A DNA stretch of 64,000 nucleotides from Microbacteriaceae bacterium VKM Ac-2854 (GCA_013205085.1 JABMLH010000001.1:496001-560000), one strand, 5' to 3'; shown: positions 34,306 through 44,390, counted from the stretch's first letter. The notes: generated by a model not told the origin, from the sequence alone. Made by a program: numbers and translations.

Positions 34306-37300
34306 GTGAGGCCGATGCCCGGGCACACCATGTACACCGAGCAGGACGTGCGCGCCCTCGTCGGGCCGGGCGCGTTCGAGCGCGGCTCGAGCTACGCCGC
34401 TGAAGACCGGGTCAGCGAGCTGCAGTGGTTCGGCGGGCGCACCCGGCTGTTCGGCCAGGTCCGCGGATCCGGGCGCTCACCGTACGCGGTCAGCGTGCAG
34501 TTGCGCGACGACGGCGACAAGCTGACGATCCTCGGCGGATCCTGCAGCTGCCCGGTGAAGAAGGAGTGCAAGCACGTCGCGGCGGTGCTGATCACCGCCC
34601 TCGAGGCGGAGCAGCAGGGCGGGCTGGGCAAGCCCGGCGTCGATGCGGCGGATGCGGTGCCTGAATGGCGTCGCGCGCTCGAGCCCATCCTCGAAGGTGC
34701 CAGCCACGGCGCCATCGGCATCCCGCTCGGGCTGCAGTTCGAACTGCTCCCCGGCGAACCCGTGCGCCGCGAAGCCGGCCGCTACAACAGCTACCGCCCC
34801 GCGCCCGAGCCTCGCCCCCGCCTCGGCGTGCGCCCGGTGCGGATGGGAGACCGCGGCCGCTGGGTGCGCACCGGCACCAGCTGGCGCGACCTGGGTTACC
34901 TGCACTACTCGCACGACTACGACGAGCGCCAGATCGAGGTGGTGCGCGAGGTGCAGGGGCTGCTCGCCGGCCACGGCGCGTCGAGCTACTACTCGCCCGA
35001 CACCTGGCTCTACCTCGACCAGTGCCGCAGCGAGGCGATCTGGGCGGCGCTGCACGCGGGCGTCCGCGCCGGCATCGGGCTCGTGATGGGCGATCGCGAC
35101 CAGGCGCCGCTGCGCATCCTGGACACCACCGCCACCGCTTCGATCGACGTCACCCGCACGAGCGATGGCCTCGAACTGCGCTCGCTGGTGATGGTCGGCC
35201 CCGAGCAGATCACCGAGGACTTCGGCTTCATCGGCGACCCCTCCGTCGGTCTGTACCTCTGGTCCGGCGCCGGCGAACTGCGCGCCCGGCCGGTGACCCT
35301 GGTGCCGTTCGCGGCGCCGCTGGCCTCCTCCGCGCGCAGCTTCCTGCACGCCCGCGAGGCCATCCGCATCCCGGCCGCCGAGGAGTCCGCGTTCCTCACC
35401 GAGCACTACCAGCGGCTGCACCAGCTCTTCGAGATCGTCTCGCTCGACGGCACCTTCCAGACGCCCGAGCTGCCCGAGCCGAAGCTCGGCCTCACCATCG
35501 AGCACACCGCCGGCGCCGGCGTGACCGGCCGCTGGTGGTGGCGCTACACCGTGGCGGAGGCGCGTGGTGCGGCCGCGGATCGCCTGCCGCTGCATCCGGA
35601 CGGCGCCGTGACCTACCGCGACGAGGCCGCGGAGCAGCGGATCCTCGACGAACTCACCGAATCGGGGATCGACGCTGCAGAGACGCCGCGTCTCGTGGTT
35701 CCGGCCACCCGCCGCCTGCGCGCCACGTTCGAGTTGCGCGGTATGGAGACCGTCGCCTTTATGCGCGACGTGCTCGATCGCCTGCGCGCCAGCGTCGAGG
35801 TGGAGGAGATCGGCGAGCCGGTCGAGTACCGGCCGGCTGAGGAGGCGCCCGTCGTCGCCGTGCAGACCGTGGCCCAGCCGGGCAGCCGCGACTGGTTCAA
35901 CCTCGAGATCAGCGTCACCGTGAACGACGAGGCCGTGCCGTTGGCCGAGATCTTCCTCGCCCTCGCGCGCGGCGACGAGTTCATGGTGCTGCCCAGCGGC
36001 ATCTACTTCGCCCTCGACGACGAGCGCTTCGGCAAGCTTCGCGAGTTGATCGCCGAGGCGCGCGAACTCTCCGACGATCCCAGCGGCGGCTTGCGGATCA
36101 GCCGGTTCCAGTCGTCGCTCTGGGATGAACTCGTCGAACTCGGCATCGTGGAGAAGCAGGCCGCGGCGTGGCGGCGGGCCGTGGAAGGGCTCTCGGGCTT
36201 CACCGCCTCCGGCGCGTTGGAGACCCAGCCCATCCCCGAGGGCTTCACCGTGACCCTGCGGCACTATCAGCAGATCGGCTTCGACTGGCTGTCGTTCCTC
36301 TACGACAACCAGCTCGGCGGCATCCTCGCCGACGACATGGGCCTGGGCAAGACCGTGCAGTCGCTCGCGCTGATCGCCCGGGCGATGAAGCAGCAGGCCG
36401 CCGATCCCGACGGCAAGAACATCCGACCGTTCCTCGTGATCGCGCCCACCAGCGTTGTGCCGAACTGGGTGGGCGAGGCCAAGCGCTTCGCCCCCGCACT
36501 GCCGACGGTCGGCATCGACGAGACGTCGAAGAAGCGCGGGCGCGCCCTCTCCGCGGTGGTCGGCGACGCCCAGCTCGTCGTCACCTCGTACGCCCTGTTC
36601 CGGCTCGACTACGAGTCCTACGCCGGCATCGAGTGGGCCGGGCTCATGCTCGATGAGGCGCAGTTCGTCAAGAACCGGCAGGCCGCCACGCATCAGCTCG
36701 CCCGCAAACTCGACGTGCCCTTCAAGCTCGCCATCACCGGCACTCCCATGGAGAACAACGTGATGGAGCTGTGGTCTCTGCTCTCTATCGTCTCGCCCGG
36801 GCTGTTCCCCTCGCCGAGCGGATTCGCCGAGTTCTATCAGAAGCCGATCGAGCGCGAAGCCGATCAGGAGAAGCTCGTGCAGCTGCGTCGGCGCATCCGG
36901 CCGCTGATGCTGCGCCGCACCAAGGAGCTCGTCGCCACCGAGCTGCCGCCCAAGCAGGAGCAGACCATCGAAGTCGAGCTCGGGCCGCGCCAGCGCAAGG
37001 TCTACGACACCTACCTGGCGCGCGAGCGTCAGCGGGTGCTCGGGCTGATCGGCGACTTCGACAAGAACCGCTTCGCGATCTTCCGCGCGCTGACCACCCT
37101 GCGGCAGGTGGCGCTGGACGCCGCCCTCGTCGACGAAGCGCACTCCACCGTGCCCTCGACCAAGCTGGAACTGCTCGACGAACTGCTGGCCGACGCGCTC
37201 GCCGAGGGCCACCGTGTGCTGGTGTTCAGCCAGTTCACCCGGTTCCTCGGGCGGGTGCGTTCGCGACTGGACGCCTCCGGGATCGAGTACGCCTACCTCG

Positions 37301-37662
37301 ATGGAGCGACCAAGAAGCGCGACGAGGTGATCGACCGGTTCCGCTCCGGCGCCGCCGGTGTCTTCCTGATCTCGCTCAAGGCCGGCGGATTCGGCCTGAA
37401 CCTGACCGAGGCCGACTACTGCATCCTCCTGGATCCGTGGTGGAATCCCGCGACCGAGGCCCAGGCCGTCGACCGCGCGCACCGGATCGGGCAGACCCGC
37501 TCGGTGCTCGTGTACCGCCTCGTCGCCAAGGACACCATCGAGGAGAAGGTCATGGCGCTCAAGTCGGCCAAGGCCGAACTCTTCGCCGCCGTGATGAGCG
37601 ACGACGCCACCGTCGCCTCGGGCGGCATCACCGCCGAGGACGTGCGCGAACTCCTGGGCTAG
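34306..37662 (+). CDS. SNF2-family DEAD/DEAH helicase with SWIM zinc finger
   Basis: 1118 aa from GTG 34306 (GGGAGCGCGCAGATT upstream); ATG 34315 and 34330 are alternatives. A SWIM zinc finger CSCPVKKECKHVAAVL lies at about 80-95, followed by a long beta-rich region, then the SNF2 ATPase: Q-like RHYQQIGFDWL, Walker A DDMGLGKT (about 675), DEAQ box (about 782), TGTPMENNVMELWSLLS, then helicase-C motifs VFSQFTRFL, LISLKAGGFGLNLTEAD and DRAHRIGQ. Family members remodel protein-nucleic-acid complexes, possibly RNA polymerase (RapA-like). Monocistronic. Confidence 0.92.
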   Translation: MRPMPGHTMYTEQDVRALVGPGAFERGSSYAAEDRVSELQWFGGRTRLFGQVRGSGRSPYAVSVQLRDDGDKLTILGGSCSCPVKKECKHVAAVLITALEAEQQGGLGKPGVDAADAVPEWRRALEPILEGASHGAIGIPLGLQFELLPGEPVRREAGRYNSYRPAPEPRPRLGVRPVRMGDRGRWVRTGTSWRDLGYLHYSHDYDERQIEVVREVQGLLAGHGASSYYSPDTWLYLDQCRSEAIWAALHAGVRAGIGLVMGDRDQAPLRILDTTATASIDVTRTSDGLELRSLVMVGPEQITEDFGFIGDPSVGLYLWSGAGELRARPVTLVPFAAPLASSARSFLHAREAIRIPAAEESAFLTEHYQRLHQLFEIVSLDGTFQTPELPEPKLGLTIEHTAGAGVTGRWWWRYTVAEARGAAADRLPLHPDGAVTYRDEAAEQRILDELTESGIDAAETPRLVVPATRRLRATFELRGMETVAFMRDVLDRLRASVEVEEIGEPVEYRPAEEAPVVAVQTVAQPGSRDWFNLEISVTVNDEAVPLAEIFLALARGDEFMVLPSGIYFALDDERFGKLRELIAEARELSDDPSGGLRISRFQSSLWDELVELGIVEKQAAAWRRAVEGLSGFTASGALETQPIPEGFTVTLRHYQQIGFDWLSFLYDNQLGGILADDMGLGKTVQSLALIARAMKQQAADPDGKNIRPFLVIAPTSVVPNWVGEAKRFAPALPTVGIDETSKKRGRALSAVVGDAQLVVTSYALFRLDYESYAGIEWAGLMLDEAQFVKNRQAATHQLARKLDVPFKLAITGTPMENNVMELWSLLSIVSPGLFPSPSGFAEFYQKPIEREADQEKLVQLRRRIRPLMLRRTKELVATELPPKQEQTIEVELGPRQRKVYDTYLARERQRVLGLIGDFDKNRFAIFRALTTLRQVALDAALVDEAHSTVPSTKLELLDELLADALAEGHRVLVFSQFTRFLGRVRSRLDASGIEYAYLDGATKKRDEVIDRFRSGAAGVFLISLKAGGFGLNLTEADYCILLDPWWNPATEAQAVDRAHRIGQTRSVLVYRLVAKDTIEEKVMALKSAKAELFAAVMSDDATVASGGITAEDVRELLG

Positions 37663-37688
37663 ACGCTCGGCCCTTTCTGCTCGCGAGT

Positions 37689-38237
37689 TCAGCAGCCGGG
37701 GTTGAGGCCGGCCTTGATGAAGCCGGCGGTCTGGTAGCCGTACTCGTAGATGTACTCCGGCCATTCGTGCGGCTCACCCGAGCTGACCATCAGCAGCCGG
37801 CCACCCCAGCACCGTTCCAGGAGCATCCGCGCTCGCGTGATGTGCGGGGTCTGCGTGATCACCACGACCCGTTTCCAGCCGTACTTCTCGGCGTAGGAGG
37901 CCAGTGCTCGGGCCTCGCCCTGCGTCGTCGCCGGGTCCGCCGTGAAGCAGAACACCCGCAGCTCCGGCTCATTGCACGCCTCGACATCGCGTTCGTCGGG
38001 GTGCGCCGCCGCGTCGCTCGCCCACACCGAGATCAGCAGCGTGTCCGAGACCCCCTGCGCCGCGAGGTCGCGCGCCAGATCCGTGCGTGAGCGGGTGGCC
38101 GGACCGAGCACCACGATCGCGTCCGCCCGTTCGGGTACCGGATCCGTGTGTGGCAAGACGTAGATCGGCAGCCCCGCGAGCGCGCCGAGGAGCACCACGG
38201 CGAGGGCGATGGCGAGCAGACGGCGGATGCTCTTCAC
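37689..38237 (-). CDS. YdcF/ElyC-family (DUF218) membrane-anchored protein
   Basis: 182 aa. GTG at 38237 has TAGCCT six bases upstream (leaderless type). One N-terminal membrane helix (LLAIALAVVLLGALAGLPIY), then the DUF218 domain with ADAIVVLGPATRSRTDLARD and WKRVVVITQTPHITRARML. Some relatives affect envelope assembly; function here is open. Confidence 0.85.
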   Translation of the reverse strand: MKSIRRLLAIALAVVLLGALAGLPIYVLPHTDPVPERADAIVVLGPATRSRTDLARDLAAQGVSDTLLISVWASDAAAHPDERDVEACNEPELRVFCFTADPATTQGEARALASYAEKYGWKRVVVITQTPHITRARMLLERCWGGRLLMVSSGEPHEWPEYIYEYGYQTAGFIKAGLNPGC

Positions 38238-38287
38238 GCGGGCAGGCTAGCGGATGCGTGTTTCGGGTTTGCACCGATGCATACCGG

Positions 38288-39346
38288 TCAGGTGGCTGGC
38301 GGGACGGCTCCGACGACCAGGTCGGCGGTCAGGTCGGCCACCGTGCGTACGCCCATCCGCTCCATCGAGTGCAGCAGCTCGCGGGTCAGCCGTTCGACGA
38401 CCGCGTGCGCGCCCTCGGCCCCGCCCGTCGCCAGGCCCCACATCACCGGGCGCCCGACGAAGACCGCTCGCGCACCCAGCGCGAGCGCCGCCGCGATGTG
38501 ATCGCCGTCGCGGACTCCGCTGTCGATGAAGACCTCGGCCCGGTTGCCGACAGCGGCGACCACCTCCGGCAGCGCCGCGATCGAGGAGATCGAGCGACCC
38601 AGTCTCCGGCCGCCGTGCGTCGACACCACGATTCCGGACGCACCCGCCTCTACCGCTCGGTGCGCCTCATCGCCGCGCAGGATGCCCTTGACCAGAACAT
38701 CCAGGCCGCTGACATCGCGTAGGTGCTGCACCTCGCTGTCGCTGAACTCCCGCGTGACCTGCATCGCGTCGTCCGGGAGACCGTCGAGATCCTCGTGCAG
38801 GATGTTCGCCAGTCGCGCCTTGCGCGGCGACTCCGGCCAGTCCCGCGGCTCGATCACCGCGCGGTCGCCTTCGAACGAGACCCGATCAACGGTGAGGATG
38901 ATCGCTCGAGCGCCCGCCTGCGCCGCGCGACGCACCAGCGCGTCCGTGAGCCCCGCATCACGCATCGGGTAGAGCTGGAACCACCACGGCGCCCCGGTCG
39001 CGGCGATCTCGTCGAACGGCACCGCTGTGTTGGTGGAGACCCCGAGCACCGTCCCGGCCCGAGCAGCGGCGTGTCCGGTCGCTCGCTCGGCCTGTGGATC
39101 CGCCGCATTCTGGTTCGCCATCGGTGCCATCAGCACCGGTGTGCGCACCGGCATCCCCAGCACCGTTGTGCTCGTGGAGGCGTGGGCTCCCAACACGAAT
39201 GCTCGGGGACGGAACCGGATGGCGTCCCAATCCCGTTGCGCGTCCGCGACAGTCTCGCCGTTGCCGGCGCGCGCCGAGAAGTAGCCGTACACGTAGTCGG
39301 GCAAGGCGGCCCGCGCCTCGCCTTCGAGAGCATCGATCCAGGTCAT
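38288..39346 (-). CDS. FMN-dependent alpha-hydroxy acid oxidase/dehydrogenase (lactate oxidase family)
   Basis: 352 aa TIM barrel from ATG 39346. FMN- and substrate-site marks are in place: MAPMANQNAADPQAERAT, PWWFQLYP, LTVDR, VLVKGI, the active-site HGGRRLGR with catalytic His and Arg, and FIDSGVRDGDHIAAALALGARAVFVGRP. Oxidises an L-2-hydroxy acid such as lactate, passing electrons to O2 or a carrier; the acceptor cannot be told from sequence. A GAGG lies close to the ATG; longer N-termini are possible. Confidence 0.85.
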   Translation of the reverse strand: MTWIDALEGEARAALPDYVYGYFSARAGNGETVADAQRDWDAIRFRPRAFVLGAHASTSTTVLGMPVRTPVLMAPMANQNAADPQAERATGHAAARAGTVLGVSTNTAVPFDEIAATGAPWWFQLYPMRDAGLTDALVRRAAQAGARAIILTVDRVSFEGDRAVIEPRDWPESPRKARLANILHEDLDGLPDDAMQVTREFSDSEVQHLRDVSGLDVLVKGILRGDEAHRAVEAGASGIVVSTHGGRRLGRSISSIAALPEVVAAVGNRAEVFIDSGVRDGDHIAAALALGARAVFVGRPVMWGLATGGAEGAHAVVERLTRELLHSMERMGVRTVADLTADLVVGAVPPAT

Positions 39347-39411
39347 GGCCTCATTCAAGCCCAGTCCGACGACGTCGGACAGGCCGAGTTCGGGCTCGCT
39401 CCTCCGAAGCG

Positions 39412-40266
39412 TCAGCGACGCGACGGACCCGCCCGCCGCGTCGCCCACACGAACTCCGCCGCGGTCGCGCCGACACGCCGCGCCGCCCGTTCCGCGAAAC
39501 TCCGAGCGGGCACGGCGAGCCGCGTCGCCGCCGAGATGGGCACTCCGAGGCGCCGGCTCAGCGCCAGGTCGATCAGCGCGAGCCCGGCGAGATCGCGACC
39601 GAACACGAGACTGCGCCCCTCCGCCGCGAGACGCGACGGCAACTCGCCCTCACCGGACGGCAACCGTTCGAGATGGATCAACACCCTGGCGAGCGACCGG
39701 GCACGCAACGACGAGGACAAGCGCCCCGCGGCCTCGCCGACGAAGAAGTCGGCGTGTCGCTCCAGGATGGGCACGATCGCGGCGGCCAGCCGTTCCATCT
39801 CGGGATGCAGCGACAGGTGGGCCAGATGCTGATAGCCCCGCATCATCACGTGCGCATCGATGGCGCTGAGCGCGGCCTGGACGGACGCGAGGTCGGCCCC
39901 GAGCAGGATCGAACCTGCGACGCCGAGCATCGACCGAAGGCGCCGAGGACGACGGGCGTCGTCCGCGATGCGGATGTGCGGCGAGGCATCGAGCACCTCG
40001 TCGAGCGCATCGGCGATCCAGTTCTTCTCCAGAGCCCACGGCACGAGGAACTCCCCGATCCGGCTCGTCTCCGGTGCGGGGTGCCGCCGCGCTCGATCGA
40101 CGGCGCCGCGCTCGAGCGCTCGCAGATAGGCGGTCGCGATGATCGCCTCTCGATCGAGCGGGAAGCTCTCGAACTCCGAGCGATCGAACTCGGCGCGAAG
40201 GCTGCCGTGCGCGGTGCGCGCGAAGTCGCGCACATCGAATCGCGCAGCCATTCCCATGTGGTCCAT
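39412..40266 (-). CDS. Hypothetical helical protein
   Basis: 284 aa. Central region rich in Glu/His within helices (HLAHLSLHPEMERLAAAIVP, then ILERHADFFVGEAAGRL), reminiscent of ferritin-like helical bundles but without a clear paired ExxH set, so I do not assign it. The C-terminal 50 residues are Arg/Ala-rich and basic. Same strand as the hydroxy-acid oxidase gene, 65 bp upstream of it. Confidence 0.7.
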   Translation of the reverse strand: MDHMGMAARFDVRDFARTAHGSLRAEFDRSEFESFPLDREAIIATAYLRALERGAVDRARRHPAPETSRIGEFLVPWALEKNWIADALDEVLDASPHIRIADDARRPRRLRSMLGVAGSILLGADLASVQAALSAIDAHVMMRGYQHLAHLSLHPEMERLAAAIVPILERHADFFVGEAAGRLSSSLRARSLARVLIHLERLPSGEGELPSRLAAEGRSLVFGRDLAGLALIDLALSRRLGVPISAATRLAVPARSFAERAARRVGATAAEFVWATRRAGPSRR

Positions 40267-40386
40267 CCTGGCCCTCGCGCGGCGGCGGCGGAAGAGCGAT
40301 CGTCGGCGCAGCGCCGAGCGGTGGGTAACGCTGTGGAGTTGTCAATGTGCAGGCTCGGATGAGCGGGGTGGCGGAGGTGCGGCTCG

Positions 40387-41883
40387 TCAGCCGGTGGGTC
40401 TGTCGCGTTGTGGGATGGATTCGTGGAGTGGATTCTTGCCGGGGAGTTCGGTGAGCCTCCTTTCTGGGTCTGTTTCTCTGGGCCGGTACAGGTAGTACCG
40501 GGAGCCGGTGCGGGTGATCCGCCAGTGCTGGTTGTGCAGCAGCAGGTGGTGGGCTCGGCAGAGCAGGATCCCGTCGGGCACGTCCGTCTGGCCGCCGTCG
40601 CGCTGCCACTCGTTGAGGTGATGCGCGTCGCACCACGACGCCGGTCGGTCGCAGCCGAGCCAACGACAGCCGCCGTCCCGGGTGACGAGTGCGATGCGCT
40701 GCTTCTTCGAGAACAGCCGCTGCGTGCGACCCAGGTTCAACACCACGCCGTCATCGGTCATCGTGATCGGTGCGATCCCGTCCGCGCAGGCGGTGGTGCG
40801 CACGAGCGCGGCGGACACGACGTCGCGGGAGGTGCCGAGCACCCCGAGTCCGTCGTCGGCGGCGTCCGCCGCGGTGTCATCGAGAGCGTCGAAGCCCTCC
40901 TCGTCGAGGGTCACTCCTGCTTCGTCGGCGGGGTGGATTTCGGTGGCGCGGATGATCACCGCGACCGGGGCACCCTGACGCGGCAGAGCATCCTTGTCCG
41001 TGGTGACCGCGACACGGAGCGCAGCGCCGAGCGCGTCATGCCACAACTGCGGCACCGTCGGCGCATCCTCCGCCTCGGACTGATCCGTGAACCGGGGCTG
41101 GCGCAGTGCCGCGGCGACGACGCCGTCGCAGAGGGTGCGCAGGTTCTCCGCCACGTCCGCGGTCAGGAATCCGGATACGCGGTGCATCCCGTCCTCCGCG
41201 GGACCGATCGTGAGGGCGCGGCGGGACAAAGCGAGCCGCTCACGCGAGAGCACGAGCGTGCGGTCCAATCCATCGCGGCGGTACTTCGCCTCCTTGACCA
41301 GCACCTCCGGCGTCATCGCCCCGCGGTCGCGAACCTGAACCAGCAGATCGCGGATCGCCCCGGCCAGCGCGTGCCCGGTGACATCCCGGGTCGGCGCCCC
41401 GATCCCGCGGATGATCGCCGCCGCGCCGGCCGCCGAGAGCAGCCCGGCTTCCACGAATCGGGAGATCGCGGCGTTCCATCCCGACGCGCACGCGCAGAAC
41501 GCGCCCCCGCGGCAGGCCTCGCCCAGCGGATCCGCAAGAGCCGGCTCACCAGAGGACATCGCCAGCAGCGTCCCGACCTCGATCGCTCCCGCCGTCTCCT
41601 TCTTGGACGCCCCGGTCATCCCCGCGATCAGCTCGACCGCATCCTTCGCCCCGGCCCGCTTCGCCAACGACTCCGCCCCCAACTCCGGCATCGACCGCCG
41701 CGCGATCTCCGCACACACCGCCGCGGACGCGACCCCGTGCGTCTTCCCGATCCGACCGAGCACCTCCACGAGCTTCAGCGCGTCTTCATCGCCCAGCCCG
41801 GGAAGCGATGCCGCGCCTGCCGGGAGCGGGGTGTTGAGCTGGGTGCTCGCGATCCGCCAGATCGTGTCGATGAGAGGTTCCAT
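40387..41883 (-). CDS. DUF222 / HNH endonuclease-domain protein (13E12 type)
   Basis: 498 aa from ATG 41883; a TTG 36 bases upstream would extend it. Residues about 30-320 are the DUF222 helical domain, including an acidic linker (DDTAADAADDG). The C-terminal HNH nuclease core begins at RDGGCRWLGCDRPASWCDAH and carries zinc-type cysteines and paired histidines (CDAHHLNEW, LCRAHHLLLH). Such genes are multi-copy in actinobacteria and include the 13E12 repeat of mycobacteria; role in DNA cleavage or mobility is unproven. A 10-bp inverted repeat (ATCTTCGAGT/ACTCGAAGAT) lies around its start. Confidence 0.92.
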   Translation of the reverse strand: MEPLIDTIWRIASTQLNTPLPAGAASLPGLGDEDALKLVEVLGRIGKTHGVASAAVCAEIARRSMPELGAESLAKRAGAKDAVELIAGMTGASKKETAGAIEVGTLLAMSSGEPALADPLGEACRGGAFCACASGWNAAISRFVEAGLLSAAGAAAIIRGIGAPTRDVTGHALAGAIRDLLVQVRDRGAMTPEVLVKEAKYRRDGLDRTLVLSRERLALSRRALTIGPAEDGMHRVSGFLTADVAENLRTLCDGVVAAALRQPRFTDQSEAEDAPTVPQLWHDALGAALRVAVTTDKDALPRQGAPVAVIIRATEIHPADEAGVTLDEEGFDALDDTAADAADDGLGVLGTSRDVVSAALVRTTACADGIAPITMTDDGVVLNLGRTQRLFSKKQRIALVTRDGGCRWLGCDRPASWCDAHHLNEWQRDGGQTDVPDGILLCRAHHLLLHNQHWRITRTGSRYYLYRPRETDPERRLTELPGKNPLHESIPQRDRPTG

Positions 41884-41986
41884 ACGAACAATGCTCGCAT
41901 CTATCTTCGAGTCGAGCAAGGCTCAAAGCGAGCGAAACGCGCCAGAACTCGAAGATGTGATCGTCGCGAAAACGTCGATGAAACGC

Positions 41987-42550
41987 CTATCCCGCTGCCC
42001 CAGCCCGCGCCAGCAGGCCGCTGACGGTGCTGGTCTCGGAGTCGTAATACTCCAGACCCCAGTCGGCGACCATCGCGGCGTACCGCACGGCCGGGTTGTC
42101 GCCCAACAGGTCGCGGACGCCTTGCAGTTCGGCCCGCCGAATCTCGAGGGCGGCCAGATACTCCTCGAGGAGCGACTTCATCTTCTCGGGCGTGGAAAGG
42201 TGCCCCATCAGCAACCGCAACGCCACCGGATGCTTCAACACCGGGAACTCCGGGGTCCGCTCATCCAGCCAGTGCCGGAGGGCGTCATCGCCCGCATCCG
42301 TGATCCGGTAGGTGGTCGCCCCACGTCGCTCGCCAGGATCGGCCTCGACGAGACCGGCCTTCACCAGTCGACTCAGCTCGGAGTAGACCTGGCTCATCGC
42401 GGGGGCGACCCAGTAATAGCGCAGCGTCCGGTCGGCGCGCTGCTTCAGCTCGTAGCCGGTGACCCCCGTCTCGGTGCGCCCGTAGAACATCAGCAATCCG
42501 AGCAAGGCGAACGAGGTGACGGGCAGCTCGGGGGTCGTCTCCGTGGTCAT
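41987..42550 (-). CDS. PadR-family transcriptional regulator
   Basis: 187 aa. GGAGAACG precedes the ATG. N-terminal winged helix with FALLGLLMFYGRTETGVTGY and SQVYSELSRLVKAGLVEAD, and a C-terminal helical dimerisation domain (EKMKSLLEEYLAALEIRRAE). PadR proteins repress detoxification or transport genes; the target here is unknown. Confidence 0.9.
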   Translation of the reverse strand: MTTETTPELPVTSFALLGLLMFYGRTETGVTGYELKQRADRTLRYYWVAPAMSQVYSELSRLVKAGLVEADPGERRGATTYRITDAGDDALRHWLDERTPEFPVLKHPVALRLLMGHLSTPEKMKSLLEEYLAALEIRRAELQGVRDLLGDNPAVRYAAMVADWGLEYYDSETSTVSGLLARAGAAG

Positions 42551-42617
42551 CGTTCTCCTTGCTGGCGGGGCCCCACCAGCCTATTCCCGCGACGAATCGG
42601 GCCGGCGGGGTTGCGAC

Positions 42618-43292
42618 TCAGGCGAGCCCGGCGGTGTCCGATCGTCCCGCCGCCGCCTGACCGCGCGCGTTGTAGACGAGCGACGCGCCCGCGTCGGCCC
42701 GGTCGCGGTACCAGCGGTACAGTTCCAGGCTTTCGTCGCGCATCACGTCGCGCTGCACCGCGATACCGCGGCGTTCTAGTTCCTGCTGCCAATCGGGGGT
42801 GACCGGGCCCTCGTCGAAGCCGGTGATCTCCTCGATCTCGTGCCCCTCGACCGACGTCGCGATCGCGCGCAATCCGCTCCACACCACGGATCCGTAGCAC
42901 ATCGCGCACGGCCGCCCGTTGACCACCATCTGCAGTGCCCCGCCATCGGCACCGAGGTCCCACGCCCCCAGCGCGGTCTGGGCGAGAGAGATCGCGACCA
43001 CCTCCGCGTGCATGCTGGACAGCCCGGTCGCGAGCACCAGGTTCACCCCGACCGAGACGACCGTCCCCGTCGACTCCTCGCAGATCACTGCGGCGAACGG
43101 GCCGCCCGTTCCTTCGATCACGTTCCGCTGCGCCATCCGATGCACCAGACGCATCCGATCGTCCAGATCCGGGATCACCCGCGGAACCTTCGCCAGCTCC
43201 TCGTGCACCCAGTCGGGCACGGTCACGGCGAAGCCGCTGGGCACGCGGATCGGGTCGGTCTCAGGAGCAGTACGGGCGCGGTGCGAGGGCAT
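42618..43292 (-). CDS. Nucleoside/cytosine deaminase-family zinc enzyme
   Basis: 224 aa. The zinc site of the CMP/guanine deaminase fold is complete: MHAEVVAI (His and catalytic Glu) and PCAMCYG (two Cys). The fold is preceded by a 60-residue N-terminal extension. Probably deaminates a nucleobase such as guanine or cytosine; substrate not decided. SD-like GGAAGGCC before the ATG. Confidence 0.85.
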   Translation of the reverse strand: MPSHRARTAPETDPIRVPSGFAVTVPDWVHEELAKVPRVIPDLDDRMRLVHRMAQRNVIEGTGGPFAAVICEESTGTVVSVGVNLVLATGLSSMHAEVVAISLAQTALGAWDLGADGGALQMVVNGRPCAMCYGSVVWSGLRAIATSVEGHEIEEITGFDEGPVTPDWQQELERRGIAVQRDVMRDESLELYRWYRDRADAGASLVYNARGQAAAGRSDTAGLA

Positions 43293-43451
43293 GATGGGCC
43301 TTCCGGGCTTCGGGTCCAGGGTCGAGTACCCCGGGATGCGGGTTTCCAGGATGCTGCCCGCCCATCATCGCACCGCCACCACGGAACGAACTGAGGGAGC
43401 GGGGGCCCGCGGAGCATCGAGTAGCGTGACTCGCGGGGGGAAGGGGTACGG

Positions 43452-44387
43452 ATGGACGAGGAGCTCCCGAGGGACACCTACGGCGACCTGTTCCGGCTCG
43501 CCGCCTGCCTCGGCGCGCTGTGCGGCAACCTGGTCTGGATCGTTCCGGGGTTGATCACGGGTGGGTGGGAGGCGATCTGGCTGCTTCCGTTCGCCACGAT
43601 CATCGGGGCGATCGTGGGTCTGCTGCTCGCCGGCGTCGCCTGGACGGCGATCGCGGTGACGGGGGAGCGGCTGCCGAAGGCGGTCGTCGCCGGCGTCGCG
43701 GTGGCGCTGATCGCGGCCGCGGCGCTGCTCGTCAGTAGCGGCGGTGTGCTCGATCCGCTCTCCGGCCTGCTGGTCGTGGTGCTGCCGGGGGTCATCGCCG
43801 GGACGGGGGTCGCTCTGCGCAAGAGCCTGCGCCGCGCCCCCGCGATCCTGCTCGCGATGACGCTCGTACTGGCCGTCTCGGTGATCGTCGTCGCGAGCGT
43901 CCACCCCGGGATGCAGCAGGCCGTGGCGCGCTCCGACATGGAACCCGGCGGCTCGGTCGTCGAGCCCACTCCCGTGCCCACCCCGAGCAGCGCCGAAGCC
44001 GAGGCGGATGCGCGCCGAAGAGCCGCCGACACCCGCGCCGCCGCAGGAGATGTGCTGTGGTTCGCCGAACCCGTCATCGTCGGTTACCCCTGCGCGGGCA
44101 GCGACGGTCAGCTCGGCAGCGCGGTCAGTTACTCCTTCTCCGGTTCGTTCCGGACCGATCCTGCGGCCCTGGCCACGGATCCGCCCTCGGCGACCGACGT
44201 CGCCGCAGTGGGACGGATCAGCGCCGCCTTGACCGGCACCGGATTCGTCGGTCGGCCCTTCGCCTCGGGCACCGCGTCGACCGAGTTCGTCGGTGGCGAA
44301 CCGCAGGCTGTCGAGCAACTCCTGGTCGCGCACGGCGGAGCCGTCACCTCGGTGACCTACGTCGGCGCCTGCGTGGACGGCGACTAG
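43452..44387 (+). CDS. Hypothetical polytopic membrane protein with extracellular C-domain
   Basis: 311 aa after GGGGGGAAGGGGTACGG. Four membrane segments in the first 150 residues (LACLGALCGNLVWIVPGL; TIIGAIVGLLLAGVAWTAIA; VVAGVAVALIAAAALLV; ILLAMTLVLAVSVIVVASV), a Pro/Ser/Ala linker (VEPTPVPTPSSAEAEAD), then a soluble beta-rich domain with two cysteines (YPCAGSDG and VGACVDGD). Three bases separate it from the next gene, whose product has a comparable outer domain. Confidence 0.75.
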   Translation: MDEELPRDTYGDLFRLAACLGALCGNLVWIVPGLITGGWEAIWLLPFATIIGAIVGLLLAGVAWTAIAVTGERLPKAVVAGVAVALIAAAALLVSSGGVLDPLSGLLVVVLPGVIAGTGVALRKSLRRAPAILLAMTLVLAVSVIVVASVHPGMQQAVARSDMEPGGSVVEPTPVPTPSSAEAEADARRRAADTRAAAGDVLWFAEPVIVGYPCAGSDGQLGSAVSYSFSGSFRTDPAALATDPPSATDVAAVGRISAALTGTGFVGRPFASGTASTEFVGGEPQAVEQLLVAHGGAVTSVTYVGACVDGD

Positions 44388-44390
44388 CCG

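Noticed and set aside
40387-41883. DUF222-HNH gene as an intact mobile intron or intein
   Set aside because: No splice or intron structure and no split host gene; it is a free-standing 13E12-type gene.
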